Positions 9,747-18,729 of a stretch of DNA of 53,131 nt are shown here, piece after piece. Positions within the stretch are counted from its first letter, which is position 1; each line of letters opens with the position of its first letter. Both the position numbers and the translations under genes were made by a program. The notes below the pieces were generated by a model. That model did no database searches. It was not told the origin of the DNA and saw only the letters and a program-made list of their open reading frames with translations. The DNA is from Promethearchaeota archaeon (GTDB lineage Archaea > Asgardarchaeota > Lokiarchaeia > Sigyniarchaeales > SOKP01), in contig JABCSY010000015.1 in the NCBI GenBank assembly GCA_018238625.1, positions 1-53,131 of the forward strand. The letters run 5' to 3'.

Positions 9747-12104
9747 ATGGTTAAAAAATCCGACTTAAAGAAACTTAATTCGATTATGCAAGAAGGAAAT
9801 GAATTCAAAAACCTTAGAAAATACAATAAAGCGGTCGAAAAGTATTTAGAAGCTTTAAGGTTCGTAGAGGAGAAGGTAAAAGAACCCGAAGAACGCGAAG
9901 ACGAGACGGCTAACATCAAATCTCAAATTGACCAGATATATTCCGTAGAAATCATCGATATTATTGAGACGGCAAATAATTTCTTCAATAACAACGATTT
10001 TGATAAAGCTTATAAAACATTTGACGAAGCAGGAAGGATCGCTGATAAAATCGTAGACAAGAGCTTAAGAGATTACGAAGTTAATGAAATAAATTACATA
10101 ATAAATAAAACCAAAATTGAAGAGTCTCTCTTCCAAGCCGAAGCAATAGAGAAGGAGGGACAATACGATCAAGCTATTAGTATGCTTAGAGACACCTTAA
10201 ATGCCGCTAAAGAGTTTTATATGGAAGATCTCGAAAGTGAACTGATTAAAAAAATTGAGAATTCTATCAATGAGACATATTCTAAAAAGGTCAAAGCTTT
10301 AATTGAAAAAGCAAATCAATTAAAAGTGAGCGGTGATCTTGACGGGGCGCTTAAAGCGTTTGGCGAAGGTTACAAATTAACAGATAATTATTACGAGTCT
10401 CAATTAAAAGATACTGAAATAACTAATTTAATAAGTTTGATCAACCAAATTTATTCGAATAAAGTGAAACCTATTGTACAAAATGGACAAAACTTAATCG
10501 AACAAAACAATTTCGAACAAGCAGCCAAAGAATTCGAAGAAGCATTAAAAATAACTAATGAAATGCACGATTCAAAACAAAAGAAATCGGAAATAAACCG
10601 AATAAATTCTATCGCCTCAAGTGTACTGAACCCAATTTATTTAGAAAGAATTAAACCAATTTTAGATAAGGGAAAAGAGTTAGAAATTAAAGAAAATTTT
10701 GAGGAAAATGTTAGCGTTGTAAACGAAATAGTTGATTTATATCATAAAGCTTTGGGAATTGCAAATATTATGGCTGAATCAAGAGAACGAAACGATAAAA
10801 TAACCGATATAACTAATTTAATTAACAATACTTGTAAAAAGAGAATTAATTTTATTAAAGAAAAATCGATTCAAAAAATAGGCCAACGAGATTACGAAAA
10901 AGCTATTAACGAGCTATATGCCGCAATAAGCGTCGCAAAGAGAATGGCTATTCCTGAAGAAACAAACGAATTTTTTATAGATTTGAAAAATACGGTAAAT
11001 AAGGTTTATCTCGCCCAAATTGAGGACGTTCTTAAAGAAGGTACAGATAAATTAGCTCTGAAAAATTATAAGGAAGCAATAGTAATTTTTAATAGGGCTC
11101 TGGAAATGACGAATAAAATGTATTTAACTCAAGAGATGGAAGAAGAGATCAACAAAATTAAAGGCTTAGTCTATCAAGCAGAATTAAAAGAGTTAGTAGA
11201 CCGTGGAGATTTATCTGAAGAAATACAGAAATTCGAAAAAGAAATCGAAAAACTTAATAAAAAAATGGATTACGCCAAAACTATCGACGACCCCAACCGT
11301 AGGTTTCAAGAAATGGAACAAATTAAGAAATCCATTGACGAAGTATACCACTCTGAAATCAAGCTACTAGTTGAACAAGGCGTACAGTTAGCAGATAGCG
11401 AAACCTTTAAAGAATCTTTTGAAAACTTTGAAAGAGCAATTAAAATTAACGAGTCGATTAAAAGTCCAGAGTTTAAAAACCTAATTGCCATTAAATACGA
11501 ATATAAACTGAAAGTAATTGAAAAAGCCATATTAGAAATTAAAAGAAAAAGCTTCGATAATGCCATTGCAGATTGCAATAAAGCTATAGAACTTGATAGT
11601 ACTTTTGTAGACGCTTTCTATTACATCGGTATTGCAAACAACGATAGACACGAGTACAACACAGCTATTGACTATTTTAAGAAAGCTATTAATTTCAACC
11701 CTAAACACGCAAAATCATGGAATAATATGGGATTTAGTTACGAAAAATTAAAGCAATTCGATAAAGCAATTGACTCTTATAAAAAAGCAGTTGGATTTGA
11801 ACCAATTTACGCGTTAGCATACTATAATATGGCAAATTCGTATAAACATAAAGACCAACTTGACTACGCAATTGACGCTTATAAAAAGGCAACGGATATC
11901 GACCCAGATTACGCGTTCGCTTGGCTTTTTATGGGATATGCTTATTTAGATAAAAACGATTACTATTCAGCGCTTCAAAACATAGATAAAGCAATCAAAA
12001 TAAATCCCGAAATAGGAAACGAGATTAACGCTTTTATTACTGATATTAAAAAATCAGTAGAAAAACTTCAAAAAGGCTTATCAGAGAAGTTTACTAACAA
12101 ATAA
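9747..12104 (+). CDS. Large TPR-repeat protein
   Basis: A 785-residue, probably cytosolic, all-helical protein. Residues about 10-580 contain about eight degenerate repeats of 65-75 residues, each with a central segment like the D-KA-K-F-EA-RI pattern of a TPR helix pair followed by a charged helix ending near YS-KV. Residues about 600-760 contain four to five canonical 34-residue TPRs (WNNMGFSYEKLKQFDKAIDS; YYNMANSYKHKDQLDYAIDA; AWLFMGYAYLDKNDYYSAL). TPR arrays bind partner proteins. The partner is not visible here, though the convergent neighbour is an Arf-like GTPase. There is no TM segment. The ATG at 9747 follows AAGAAAGGCG. Confidence 0.9.
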   Translation: MVKKSDLKKLNSIMQEGNEFKNLRKYNKAVEKYLEALRFVEEKVKEPEEREDETANIKSQIDQIYSVEIIDIIETANNFFNNNDFDKAYKTFDEAGRIADKIVDKSLRDYEVNEINYIINKTKIEESLFQAEAIEKEGQYDQAISMLRDTLNAAKEFYMEDLESELIKKIENSINETYSKKVKALIEKANQLKVSGDLDGALKAFGEGYKLTDNYYESQLKDTEITNLISLINQIYSNKVKPIVQNGQNLIEQNNFEQAAKEFEEALKITNEMHDSKQKKSEINRINSIASSVLNPIYLERIKPILDKGKELEIKENFEENVSVVNEIVDLYHKALGIANIMAESRERNDKITDITNLINNTCKKRINFIKEKSIQKIGQRDYEKAINELYAAISVAKRMAIPEETNEFFIDLKNTVNKVYLAQIEDVLKEGTDKLALKNYKEAIVIFNRALEMTNKMYLTQEMEEEINKIKGLVYQAELKELVDRGDLSEEIQKFEKEIEKLNKKMDYAKTIDDPNRRFQEMEQIKKSIDEVYHSEIKLLVEQGVQLADSETFKESFENFERAIKINESIKSPEFKNLIAIKYEYKLKVIEKAILEIKRKSFDNAIADCNKAIELDSTFVDAFYYIGIANNDRHEYNTAIDYFKKAINFNPKHAKSWNNMGFSYEKLKQFDKAIDSYKKAVGFEPIYALAYYNMANSYKHKDQLDYAIDAYKKATDIDPDYAFAWLFMGYAYLDKNDYYSALQNIDKAIKINPEIGNEINAFITDIKKSVEKLQKGLSEKFTNK

Positions 12105-12212
12105 ATTTCTTACTCATATAATTTTAATTTGTTGATCTTAATCTAATTCACTTTCACGTTAAATTACATGAATATTAAAAAAAGATAAGAAAAAAAAGAC
12201 TAAAAATAAGTT

Positions 12213-13109
12213 TTATAAAATATTTGAAGCGTATTGCTCAACTAAATACTCAATTTTACCCGTATCTAATTGTTCTCTCGCAAGCTCAGGGCACATATGC
12301 TCTAAGTGGCACAATAATTCGTTTAATCCTTCTTCAGCTTCTTTAGGATCTATATTATCTTGATCACTAATAACTATTGAACCCATTAGATGTTTAGACC
12401 GCTTTAAGATAATAACGTTTCCGCTCATTTTAAGCTGGTTAAGTTCAGAATGAAACGATTCTTTTACAAAACTATTAATTGCAGCAAATAATCCTCCTTG
12501 CAAAATATCTTCGTTCGAGGATGATGTTAACGGTATACCTCCTTGATCGAATATAGTTATAGCTTTTGGACTAATTCTTTTAGCAAGTGGTTTTCCTGTT
12601 AATTTATAATAAATTTTCATGAACGCTTTAACAATGCCGTATCCCGTTTTACAGGATATAGGTAAAATTTCAAAAGATGGTAATTTTGTCAAATTCAAGG
12701 CTGCTATAATTTCGCTTGGCTGGGCAACAGGTTGGAGGTCGTATTTATTTGCTAACACGATTAAAGGGGTTCTTTTAAGAATTGGAGCTAGCTTCCATAA
12801 TTCGTCTTTAGCTTCGTTAAATCGTTCTCTAGCGTAAGCGTCAATCATAAATATTACGCATTCTGCATGAGCAACCTCTCCAAGCCATAAGTCTCTAAAA
12901 TCTTTTTGTCCACCCATGTCCATAAGATTGATGCGCACACCAGATACATCTACTGTAGAGAGCTCTTTCCCCATAGTAGGGGTATGCTCGATAAATGTGC
13001 CGTTCTGCAAGAAGCTAACTAGTGTTGTTTTTCCAGAAGAGTCAAGCCCTAAGATAACAATCTTCTTTTCTTTAGTGAAGACCCTTTTTAAAATATCTTT
13101 AACTCCCAT
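12213..13109 (-). CDS. Arf-like small GTPase with C-terminal longin-like domain
   Basis: Residues 1-180 are an Arf/Sar-family GTPase. They carry the P-loop GLDSSGKT (21-28), the switch I Thr in HTPTMG (T44/T45), G3 DMGGQ (64-68), G4 NKYD (121-124) and G5 SCKT (152-155). The N-terminus MGVKDILKRVF looks like the amphipathic helix that inserts Arf proteins into membranes. Residues about 182-285 form a second domain starting AITIFDQGGIPLTSS and running through a strand-helix-strand pattern, which fits a longin/roadblock-like sensor fold. Asgard archaea are known for expanded Arf- and Ras-type GTPases and longin/roadblock proteins, and here both halves lie in one chain. The GTPase motifs appear intact for nucleotide binding. 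The role is probably membrane-linked regulation, with unknown effectors. Confidence 0.9.
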   Translation of the reverse strand: MGVKDILKRVFTKEKKIVILGLDSSGKTTLVSFLQNGTFIEHTPTMGKELSTVDVSGVRINLMDMGGQKDFRDLWLGEVAHAECVIFMIDAYARERFNEAKDELWKLAPILKRTPLIVLANKYDLQPVAQPSEIIAALNLTKLPSFEILPISCKTGYGIVKAFMKIYYKLTGKPLAKRISPKAITIFDQGGIPLTSSSNEDILQGGLFAAINSFVKESFHSELNQLKMSGNVIILKRSKHLMGSIVISDQDNIDPKEAEEGLNELLCHLEHMCPELAREQLDTGKIEYLVEQYASNIL

Positions 13110-13370
13110 TTTATCTCATTTATTTTTTTATTTTTTTATATGTTGTAATTTGAAAATATAATAATTGTTTTCAAATTAAAAGGAATGTATTAATTCTAAA
13201 TTATGTTATATTGCTACAGAATAATATTTTTTCAGGATAAATTATCTAAATTTTTAAATAACACAAAACAAATTTAGTTTAAAGATGCAGACATCTAATT
13301 TGTTAAAAAATTCGACGAATATAAAGATTCGATTAATATTAAAGGAAAAAAATGAAAAAAATTTAAAAAA

Positions 13371-14024
13371 TTATTGTTCTTTTACAACTAACTTAGAAAT
13401 CCAGGTTCCCATTATACGCTCTTCGACCGCTTCGTTGACGAACACATATTTCTCAAAGAATCCAGTACTCGACATATAGAAAACAAACATCCCTACAACT
13501 CTGAAAATATCCAGAAGCGTAGTACTTCGAAGCATAGACCCAATACCATATATTAAGAAAAATATTCCCATTCCCATGGCTAAACCGTTTAACTGTTTCT
13601 TTCCATCTCTTATGAGAACTATCGATAATCCAAAGCCAACGAACAACGAATACAGAACAAAGAAAATAGTTGAACTGTTCAGCATTAATCCAAAAGCGAT
13701 ATAAAGCGTAGTAATTAGTGGAACTGTATAGAGTTTATTGTACTTTCTTGCGTAAAGCATGAATTCTACTTGAATGGTATTAGAAACAAATGCTAGAGCA
13801 AGACCAATAGTTAATTTCCCACTTATAACAATTGACGTGTTAAAATCCGTATATATAGTACTTATGTATAAAAGTGAAACTAAAGCAAGCACCACAATAT
13901 AAAAATTGATGATTATATACATCCTATTTTTATCTTCTCTCCATTTTTTCGTAACATTGAAAATTGACAATGCGCAAAAACTAAAGTAGATAACATTCAT
14001 TACTAAGACAAAAGTATCACTCAT
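13371..14024 (-). CDS. 7-TM membrane protein B of a three-gene unit
   Basis: About seven hydrophobic helices fill the protein, ending with a short cytosolic tail (ISKLVVKEQ). The open frame extends to 14084, but the ATG at 14024 (MSDTFVLVMNVIY) is the better start: it begins directly at the first helix and overlaps the upstream stop by 8 bases, a typical translational-coupling overlap. The N-terminal helix followed by a short charged loop (KKWREDKNR) resembles the arrangement in the neighbouring 7-TM gene, which suggests an old duplication. No enzymatic motif is visible. It could be a sensor, a channel or a scaffold; its family is not recognised. Confidence 0.8.
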   Translation of the reverse strand: MSDTFVLVMNVIYFSFCALSIFNVTKKWREDKNRMYIIINFYIVVLALVSLLYISTIYTDFNTSIVISGKLTIGLALAFVSNTIQVEFMLYARKYNKLYTVPLITTLYIAFGLMLNSSTIFFVLYSLFVGFGLSIVLIRDGKKQLNGLAMGMGIFFLIYGIGSMLRSTTLLDIFRVVGMFVFYMSSTGFFEKYVFVNEAVEERIMGTWISKLVVKEQ

Positions 14025-14667
14025 CTTTAGATACAACCCCCTGTTTAAACGGTTTAAATAGTCCAAGCGAAAAAAAGACAACAAAAACTACATAACCAAC
14101 TATAATTGATCTTGTTATTAATGCAACATCTATGAATTTGGTACTAAAGGCTAGTGAGAAAAATATTGCTACGCCCAAAGCTCCATTATCCTTGACTCGA
14201 ATCGCAGTAAAGGCCATAAAGACAACACTTGCGATGCCTCCATAAGTTATATAATCCTCGATCCAACCGGCAAATCCAGTTAAAAGATAAAAAACATACA
14301 TTCCAATAAAGAAGACTATAGGTGTGTAATACAGAAATTCTATTCTATTAATATAAGAAATCAAAGTAAGACCAGTAGTTATCATCAAAGCGACTAAAAT
14401 ATTGTAGAGTCCGAATGTAGCCATATATGGGTCAAAAACAGCAGGGGCTCCTAAGAATACATAATCTACAATATATTCGGTCACCGCTAAGATCGAAAAG
14501 TCAAGAAAGGTGAGAAAGATTAGTACCCTTACCATATTGTATCGTCCTGTGGCTTTTTTATCCTTTAAAAGTTTTCTACTTAGTACAAGTGTTGCCAATG
14601 GGATAAAGATTGCACTACCTAAAGTAGCAATAAAGCCTAAATTTGTTACAACATCATCGTATATCAT
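14017..14667 (-). CDS. 7-TM membrane protein A of a three-gene unit
   Basis: A 216-residue integral membrane protein with about seven helices. The N-terminal part has the form helix, basic loop (SRKLLKDKKATGR), helix. The end is a short cytosolic tail (KPFKQGVVSKDE). Its ATG abuts the TAA of the preceding gene with no base between them, and its own stop overlaps the next ATG, so the three genes are almost certainly one operon. No catalytic or ion-binding motif is seen, and the family is not recognised. The topology (7 helices, short loops, no periplasmic domain) is like small receptor or 7TM sensor modules, but this is inference. Confidence 0.8.
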   Translation of the reverse strand: MIYDDVVTNLGFIATLGSAIFIPLATLVLSRKLLKDKKATGRYNMVRVLIFLTFLDFSILAVTEYIVDYVFLGAPAVFDPYMATFGLYNILVALMITTGLTLISYINRIEFLYYTPIVFFIGMYVFYLLTGFAGWIEDYITYGGIASVVFMAFTAIRVKDNGALGVAIFFSLAFSTKFIDVALITRSIIVGYVVFVVFFSLGLFKPFKQGVVSKDE

Positions 14668-15168
14668 TTAAAAAAAACTCCCTTTTAAGTTTGGTTTTTG
14701 TTTAATTATTTTAGATTTAATATCTGTAAAAATTCTCGAGAAATCAATTACTACGTTTTCAACATTAATATCTTTTTCTTCGTTCAGGCCTTCAAATATA
14801 GTTTGTTGGTACTCCGTTAAAACGCTCTCAGTTAAGAGGCCATTTGCTTCTAAAACATCTATTAGTTCTTTAATTACTGGTTTATAAATCTCAGTATTGT
14901 CTCTTTTCCCTAGTAGCAGTGAAAATGTGAGGAGATCATCGCGGTTATCTTTTTGTAATACTTTGAAAACATAAGATAAAACGCTATATTTACGATACTT
15001 ATCGATAATGTAATCTCCAATCTTACTCCCAACTGGGAAACACTTTGAAAGGATTTCTGATTCAGATGAAACATCAATCGAAGGATAGGAACTTACTATT
15101 TCTAGATTAGAGTTAACAAAACCTCCTAACTTACATAAAACGCTATAATCTGTAGCCAAAATAATCAC
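14668..15168 (-). CDS. Soluble protein leading a 7-TM operon, possible longin/uDENN-like fold
   Basis: A 166-residue soluble protein with a GTG start. The order of likely secondary structure is: strand (MIILATDYSVLCKL), strand (NLEIVSSYP), helix (GSKIGDYIIDKYR), strand (YSVLSYVFKVLQ), strand (DLLTFSLLLGKRD), then long helices (IYKPVIKELIDVLEANGLL). This beta-beta-alpha-beta-beta-alpha order resembles longin or uDENN-type modules, which are common in Asgard archaea. The match is by pattern only, without a recognised motif. It is the first gene of a unit with two 7-TM proteins (junctions of 0 bases and an 8-base overlap), so it may be their cytosolic regulator. Confidence 0.78.
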   Translation of the reverse strand: MIILATDYSVLCKLGGFVNSNLEIVSSYPSIDVSSESEILSKCFPVGSKIGDYIIDKYRKYSVLSYVFKVLQKDNRDDLLTFSLLLGKRDNTEIYKPVIKELIDVLEANGLLTESVLTEYQQTIFEGLNEEKDINVENVVIDFSRIFTDIKSKIIKQKPNLKGSFF

Positions 15169-15356
15169 TCGATTTTTTATTTTTTTGTGTTTTGTAAAGA
15201 GAAAAACTTTTTGATAACAAAAGGTTTTTAACTTTATTTTTGTTAAACAAAATGTAATAATTTTGCTTTAAAAATGAGATTCTTTTTCCAAATATGTGTA
15301 CTGTTGCCACAAATATTAACTTTTATACACAATTCATATTCTTTTTGTATAGTTTT

Positions 15357-15414
15357 CTAAAACTTACACTATTTAGGTACAGCTAACTAAAATTTACACT
15401 ATTTAGACATAGCT
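15357..15414. repeat. Two imperfect 28-bp direct repeats, 30-bp period
   Basis: Copy 1 covers 15357-15384 and copy 2 covers 15387-15414; each contains TTACACTATTTAG followed two or three bases later by A-AGCT. About 24 of 28 positions match. The second copy spans the stop codon (15399-15401) of the reductase gene. It may be a binding site, a remnant of slippage, or part of a terminator region. Confidence 0.7.
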
Positions 15415-16661
15415 TTCAAAAATTTTGGCCATAAGGTTAATTTTTGTAGCCCAGGTAGAGCACCAAATAAGCGCTCTCCGACGTATCTATCTCTATCCGT
15501 GTCGTAATTCCATAAATCTTGGATAGTATGCGCTTCGTATATATATTTTCTAACGGTTTTATTAGTATTTAATAAATTAGTATAAGTTGTCCATAAGGTT
15601 TTTGCGGACGAATCGTTACTATAGAACAATAATTCGCAAGCAACGCCATTTCTAAAATATCCATTTAACAAAATTCGAGCAATTTCCTGGTCGTAAGTTA
15701 TTAATTCTGGTCTTGAAAAGTTTGAATTGTTTTCTAATAATGGTTTTACGAGCTTTGCTGCGATATCAGCGCTAGCTAAACCACCTAAAAGGCCTTCGTA
15801 AAAGAGAGCCGTAACCACTCCTGCGGCCTCTCCTAAGACAATTACGCGATCCTTAGTCATGGCACTTATTGGATGCTTTGAAATCCCTCCAGTAACAAAA
15901 TTTTTGTCCCATTTCAATCCATTCATAAAAGGTTGAATTTTCTTATAGTTTCTTAGAATTCTTTCTAATTTTTCTTTGAGCTGGTCAGGAGATTCTTTAT
16001 TTCCTAAATATCCTGTTGAAACCCGACCCTTTCCTACGTTAAAAAAGAAGGGTCCATTAGGGCTTATGTTAGGGTTTAGATGAAACATATATTGAAAGTT
16101 AAAATTCTCATCTAGTAGGCTTTCATCAGCGTAGGTATAAGTATATATTCCCATAAAAGAGTCAGGAACCTCAAAACCTAACGATTTCTGTAAAGCAAAG
16201 CCACGAGAGCCTGTAGCTAAACATAAAAGTTTAGCTGAAAAAGATTCACCTTTATTGTTAATAACCTCAACGTAATCAGCGTGTTTTATTATCTTAGTCA
16301 CTTTTTCGTTAAAACGCGTAGTGCCACCTTGATCTTTAAACTTAGCAATAAGTTTTTTAATGAATATTTCTGTGTGTGAAATCTTTCCTAAGGGCTTGCC
16401 AAACTCTTTCGAGTTCAAGAGACCATCATACTTGTCGCTCTTATAGTTTAATTGGAGAAAAGAGCGTGGAAAAATTGAATCATCGTTCCAGAAGACATCG
16501 TCAATAAAAGGTTTATTGTGTTCTGCAAATATATTTATTCTAACCGGTATTTCGCGATCATAATCTTGCGAATCAATTAAAAGCGTTTTTGCGTACTTTG
16601 ACGCCTTATACGCTAAAGATGCTCCGGAAATCCCAGCACCGATAATAATGATATCATACAT
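15399..16661 (-). CDS. Geranylgeranyl reductase family FAD-dependent oxidoreductase
   Basis: A 420-residue flavoprotein. The N-terminal Rossmann motif GAGISGASLA (residues 8-17) binds FAD, and the second FAD motif is in RVIVLGEAAG, where the family usually has GDAAG. LCLATGSRGF and YEGLLGGLASADIAA fit the digeranylgeranylglycerophospholipid reductase/GGR group. In archaea these enzymes saturate isoprenoid chains of ether lipids or of quinones. Halogenase- and hydroxylase-like flavoproteins share the fold. The length fits the family. The first helix may act at the membrane surface. It stands alone, with no other lipid gene next to it, so the exact substrate is inferred from family only. Confidence 0.85.
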   Translation of the reverse strand: MYDIIIIGAGISGASLAYKASKYAKTLLIDSQDYDREIPVRINIFAEHNKPFIDDVFWNDDSIFPRSFLQLNYKSDKYDGLLNSKEFGKPLGKISHTEIFIKKLIAKFKDQGGTTRFNEKVTKIIKHADYVEVINNKGESFSAKLLCLATGSRGFALQKSLGFEVPDSFMGIYTYTYADESLLDENFNFQYMFHLNPNISPNGPFFFNVGKGRVSTGYLGNKESPDQLKEKLERILRNYKKIQPFMNGLKWDKNFVTGGISKHPISAMTKDRVIVLGEAAGVVTALFYEGLLGGLASADIAAKLVKPLLENNSNFSRPELITYDQEIARILLNGYFRNGVACELLFYSNDSSAKTLWTTYTNLLNTNKTVRKYIYEAHTIQDLWNYDTDRDRYVGERLFGALPGLQKLTLWPKFLKAMSK

Positions 16662-16764
16662 TAAATCTTTAAATTATTAATAAAAAAAAAAGATTATTAA
16701 ATAGAATTTTAATGGAACCTCATAAATTCACTATAAAAAATATTAACTAAACTTTCAGTGAAAA

Positions 16765-17517
16765 TTAAAGGATATTTTCAATTGTTTTAATTAATTTATC
16801 TAAATTTAGTTCAGCCATACCGAGAGGGACCGAAGACTCGAATAACACTACGATTAATAATGGTTCGAGCTTCCACGGAATATTTATTTTTCCCGTAAAG
16901 ACTTTTTGTCCATTGTCTAAGCAAACAAATGTCAATTTGAATTCGTTCGCCACCATATGTCTAATTTCTAATTCTTTTAAAGAGGATAACAATATTTTGT
17001 GCGGGAGAGAAGTATAAATTACTTTTCCATTGATCGTAAATAAAGTAGCACCTAATATCTCGTTTTCTAAAGTTAATCTCTTAATGAAATCGATAATTTT
17101 TTTATATAAAGGTTGACTACCGATTAATTCAGCATCACCAGTAATAATTGAATCGATTTTAGAATCGAAATCAGCGCTTTCGATTATTTGGTAATCTTCT
17201 ACATCGTTGTTCTCTAAGAACTCTTCAAATACATCAACTATATTAACCAAACGGGAATTAATAAACAATAAACTTGCACTTGAATCTGCTAAAATTGCAT
17301 AAATGAATTCTCCTTTCACTTTAAAAGCGATTCTAAATCCGCCCATTTCGAGAATTTCCGGAGTTTGTTTAGAGATAACACTTGCTGAGAAAGAAAACAA
17401 TGCTGAAAAAAAGGGAGTAATTAAATTAGGTTCGATATTATCAAAATCGCTCGTGATGTTTCTGCTATAAATACAAGCTCCAGTATTTTTTAATATAAAA
17501 AGCGAATGGATGTCCAT
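16765..17517 (-). CDS. Longin/roadblock-like two-domain regulatory protein
   Basis: A 250-residue soluble protein with two similar alpha/beta halves. Residues about 1-105 open with SLFILKNTGACIYSRNI and continue through a helix, an antiparallel sheet (MGGFRIAFKVKGEFIYAIL) and a helix (INSRLVNIVDVFEEFL). That is the usual longin order. Residues about 155-245 (GATLFTINGKVIYTSLP, then helix, sheet and terminal helix) look like a roadblock/LC7- or longin-type second domain. Such proteins serve as platforms or activators for small GTPases, and Asgard genomes are rich in them. Two GTPase genes lie in this window (12213-13109 and 48729-49268), but neither is adjacent, so partnership is speculative. 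Confidence 0.82.
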   Translation of the reverse strand: MDIHSLFILKNTGACIYSRNITSDFDNIEPNLITPFFSALFSFSASVISKQTPEILEMGGFRIAFKVKGEFIYAILADSSASLLFINSRLVNIVDVFEEFLENNDVEDYQIIESADFDSKIDSIITGDAELIGSQPLYKKIIDFIKRLTLENEILGATLFTINGKVIYTSLPHKILLSSLKELEIRHMVANEFKLTFVCLDNGQKVFTGKINIPWKLEPLLIVVLFESSVPLGMAELNLDKLIKTIENIL

Positions 17518-17692
17518 CTTAAATTACTCCTAAATTTTCTTATAGAAAAATAGAAAAAATTTACTCTTTTAAGTATTATTAAAAGAAGAATAGTCTGCTA
17601 ATATTATTACGCTTTATTGAATATAAAAAAAGGTTTTGATTATTTTTCGTTTTTTCTTTCGTAAGTTGAGACTTTTTTTTCATAATCGCGAG

Positions 17693-17702
17693 CTTTAAAT
17701 AG
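17693..17702 (+). promoter_or_regulatory. Putative TATA box of the thioredoxin gene
   Basis: CTTTAAATAG, preceded by GCGAG, fits an archaeal TATA box with a purine-rich BRE-like upstream edge. A transcription start about 25 bases downstream would give a leader of roughly 75 bases before the ATG at 17801. Confidence 0.35.
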
Positions 17703-17800
17703 AAGGCTAAATTTTATAAATTAATAAAGTTATGTGATTGTGACGCACTATATCACCACTTTAAAAATTAATAGTAAACAACACAAAAACGGAAAAGAAA

Positions 17801-18208
17801 ATGTCTGATAATGATTTAGAAAAGATTCGGCTAAAAAAGGCCGAAATGCTGATAAAAACTCAATCGATGCCAACAGAAATAGTTAAAATTCATTCGGCAG
17901 AAGAGTTTAGTAAATTAACCCAAGATTTCTCTGATAAAGTTATAATAATAGATTTCTGGGCGGTTTGGTGTTCTCCTTGCTTGATGTTTGCACCAATATT
18001 CGAAAAAATTCAAAAAGAACGCTATCAAGATTTTATTTTCATCAAAGTAAACGTTGACGAAGTCGGTTCTATAGCCCAAACTTATAGAATTACTGGAATT
18101 CCTACGACATTATTTATTAAAGATAATAAAGTAATACATAAAATTGTTGGCGCAGTAAACGAAGATTACATGAACAGAATCCTGGAAAAACTTCAGTCTT
18201 TCGCGTAA
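17801..18208 (+). CDS. Thioredoxin
   Basis: A 135-residue thioredoxin with the redox motif WCSPC (C57 and C60), the preceding DFWA strand segment and the cis-proline P101 in TGIPTTLF. About 30 extra N-terminal residues (KIRLKKAEMLIKTQ) form a charged helix ahead of the fold. There is no signal peptide, so it works in the cytosol as a disulfide reductant. The dipeptide between the cysteines is Ser-Pro rather than the usual Gly-Pro, which may shift its potential. It lies upstream of an HTH regulator but is followed directly by a T10 tract. Confidence 0.95.
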   Translation: MSDNDLEKIRLKKAEMLIKTQSMPTEIVKIHSAEEFSKLTQDFSDKVIIIDFWAVWCSPCLMFAPIFEKIQKERYQDFIFIKVNVDEVGSIAQTYRITGIPTTLFIKDNKVIHKIVGAVNEDYMNRILEKLQSFA

Positions 18209-18218
18209 TTTTTTTTTT
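18209..18218 (+). terminator. T-tract terminator after thioredoxin
   Basis: Ten consecutive T follow the TAA stop directly. Archaeal RNA polymerase terminates efficiently at such T runs. Confidence 0.5.
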
Positions 18219-18276
18219 AAAATTTATTTATTAAATTTTTTATTAAATAGTAAAATATTGGTGTTAACCCTTGGAA

Positions 18277-18729
18277 ATGGAGATAGAAAGTATTTCAGAT
18301 CAATTAAAAGATATGTTAGAGCAGAAAAAGATTTTTAAAAGTGGAAAATTATTTAAATGCATATTAGGACTTAATGTTATAGAATCTGTTGTGTTTTCCT
18401 ATTTATTAAAACACCAAAATGTTAGTACGATGGAATTAACTAAATTATTTAAAAAGGATCGTAGCTCAATCCAAAGAGCCCTCCAAACTCTAATTGAAGC
18501 TAATGTTATCGAAAGAAAATCAATGTCTTTAAAAGAGTTCAGCGAAAAAAAGGATAAAGAAGTGAAAACTAAACGAGGATACTTATATGTTTACGGGGCA
18601 AAAGATTTAGAAATGGTTAAGGAGCAGACTCGCGAATTACTTGATAAATGGTATGAATCTATGCTAAACTATATCGAAAATTTAGATAGTGTCTTTGACT
18701 GCTACGAAAAACAAGGAGAGCTTTGTTAG
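18277..18729 (+). CDS. Winged-helix transcriptional regulator (TrmB/MarR-like)
   Basis: About 150 residues. The central part, SVVFSYLLKHQNVSTMELTK then FKKDRSSIQRALQTLIEANVIER, is a clear winged helix-turn-helix: helix 2, recognition helix, then a basic wing (KKDKEVKTKRGYLYVYG). The C-terminus is a long helix (LEMVKEQTRELLDKWYESMLNYIENL) that probably dimerises. The ATG at 18277 is preferred over the TTG six bases upstream. No ligand domain is visible. The C-terminus has two cysteines (VFDCYEKQGELC), which may be redox or metal sensitive given the neighbouring thioredoxin; that is inference. Possible targets are thioredoxin or the MFS gene downstream. Confidence 0.82.
   Translation: MEIESISDQLKDMLEQKKIFKSGKLFKCILGLNVIESVVFSYLLKHQNVSTMELTKLFKKDRSSIQRALQTLIEANVIERKSMSLKEFSEKKDKEVKTKRGYLYVYGAKDLEMVKEQTRELLDKWYESMLNYIENLDSVFDCYEKQGELC

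Noticed and set aside
13285..13479. A 64-codon plus-strand frame in the gap after the Arf gene
   Set aside because: It runs antisense into the 7-TM gene, and is Lys/Asn rich as expected from AT-rich DNA. No SD.
14025..14084. The longer start of the second 7-TM protein (MLSFFRLDYLNRL...)
   Set aside because: The extra 20 residues overlap the previous gene, are not hydrophobic in pattern, and the ATG at 14024 begins exactly at the first helix.
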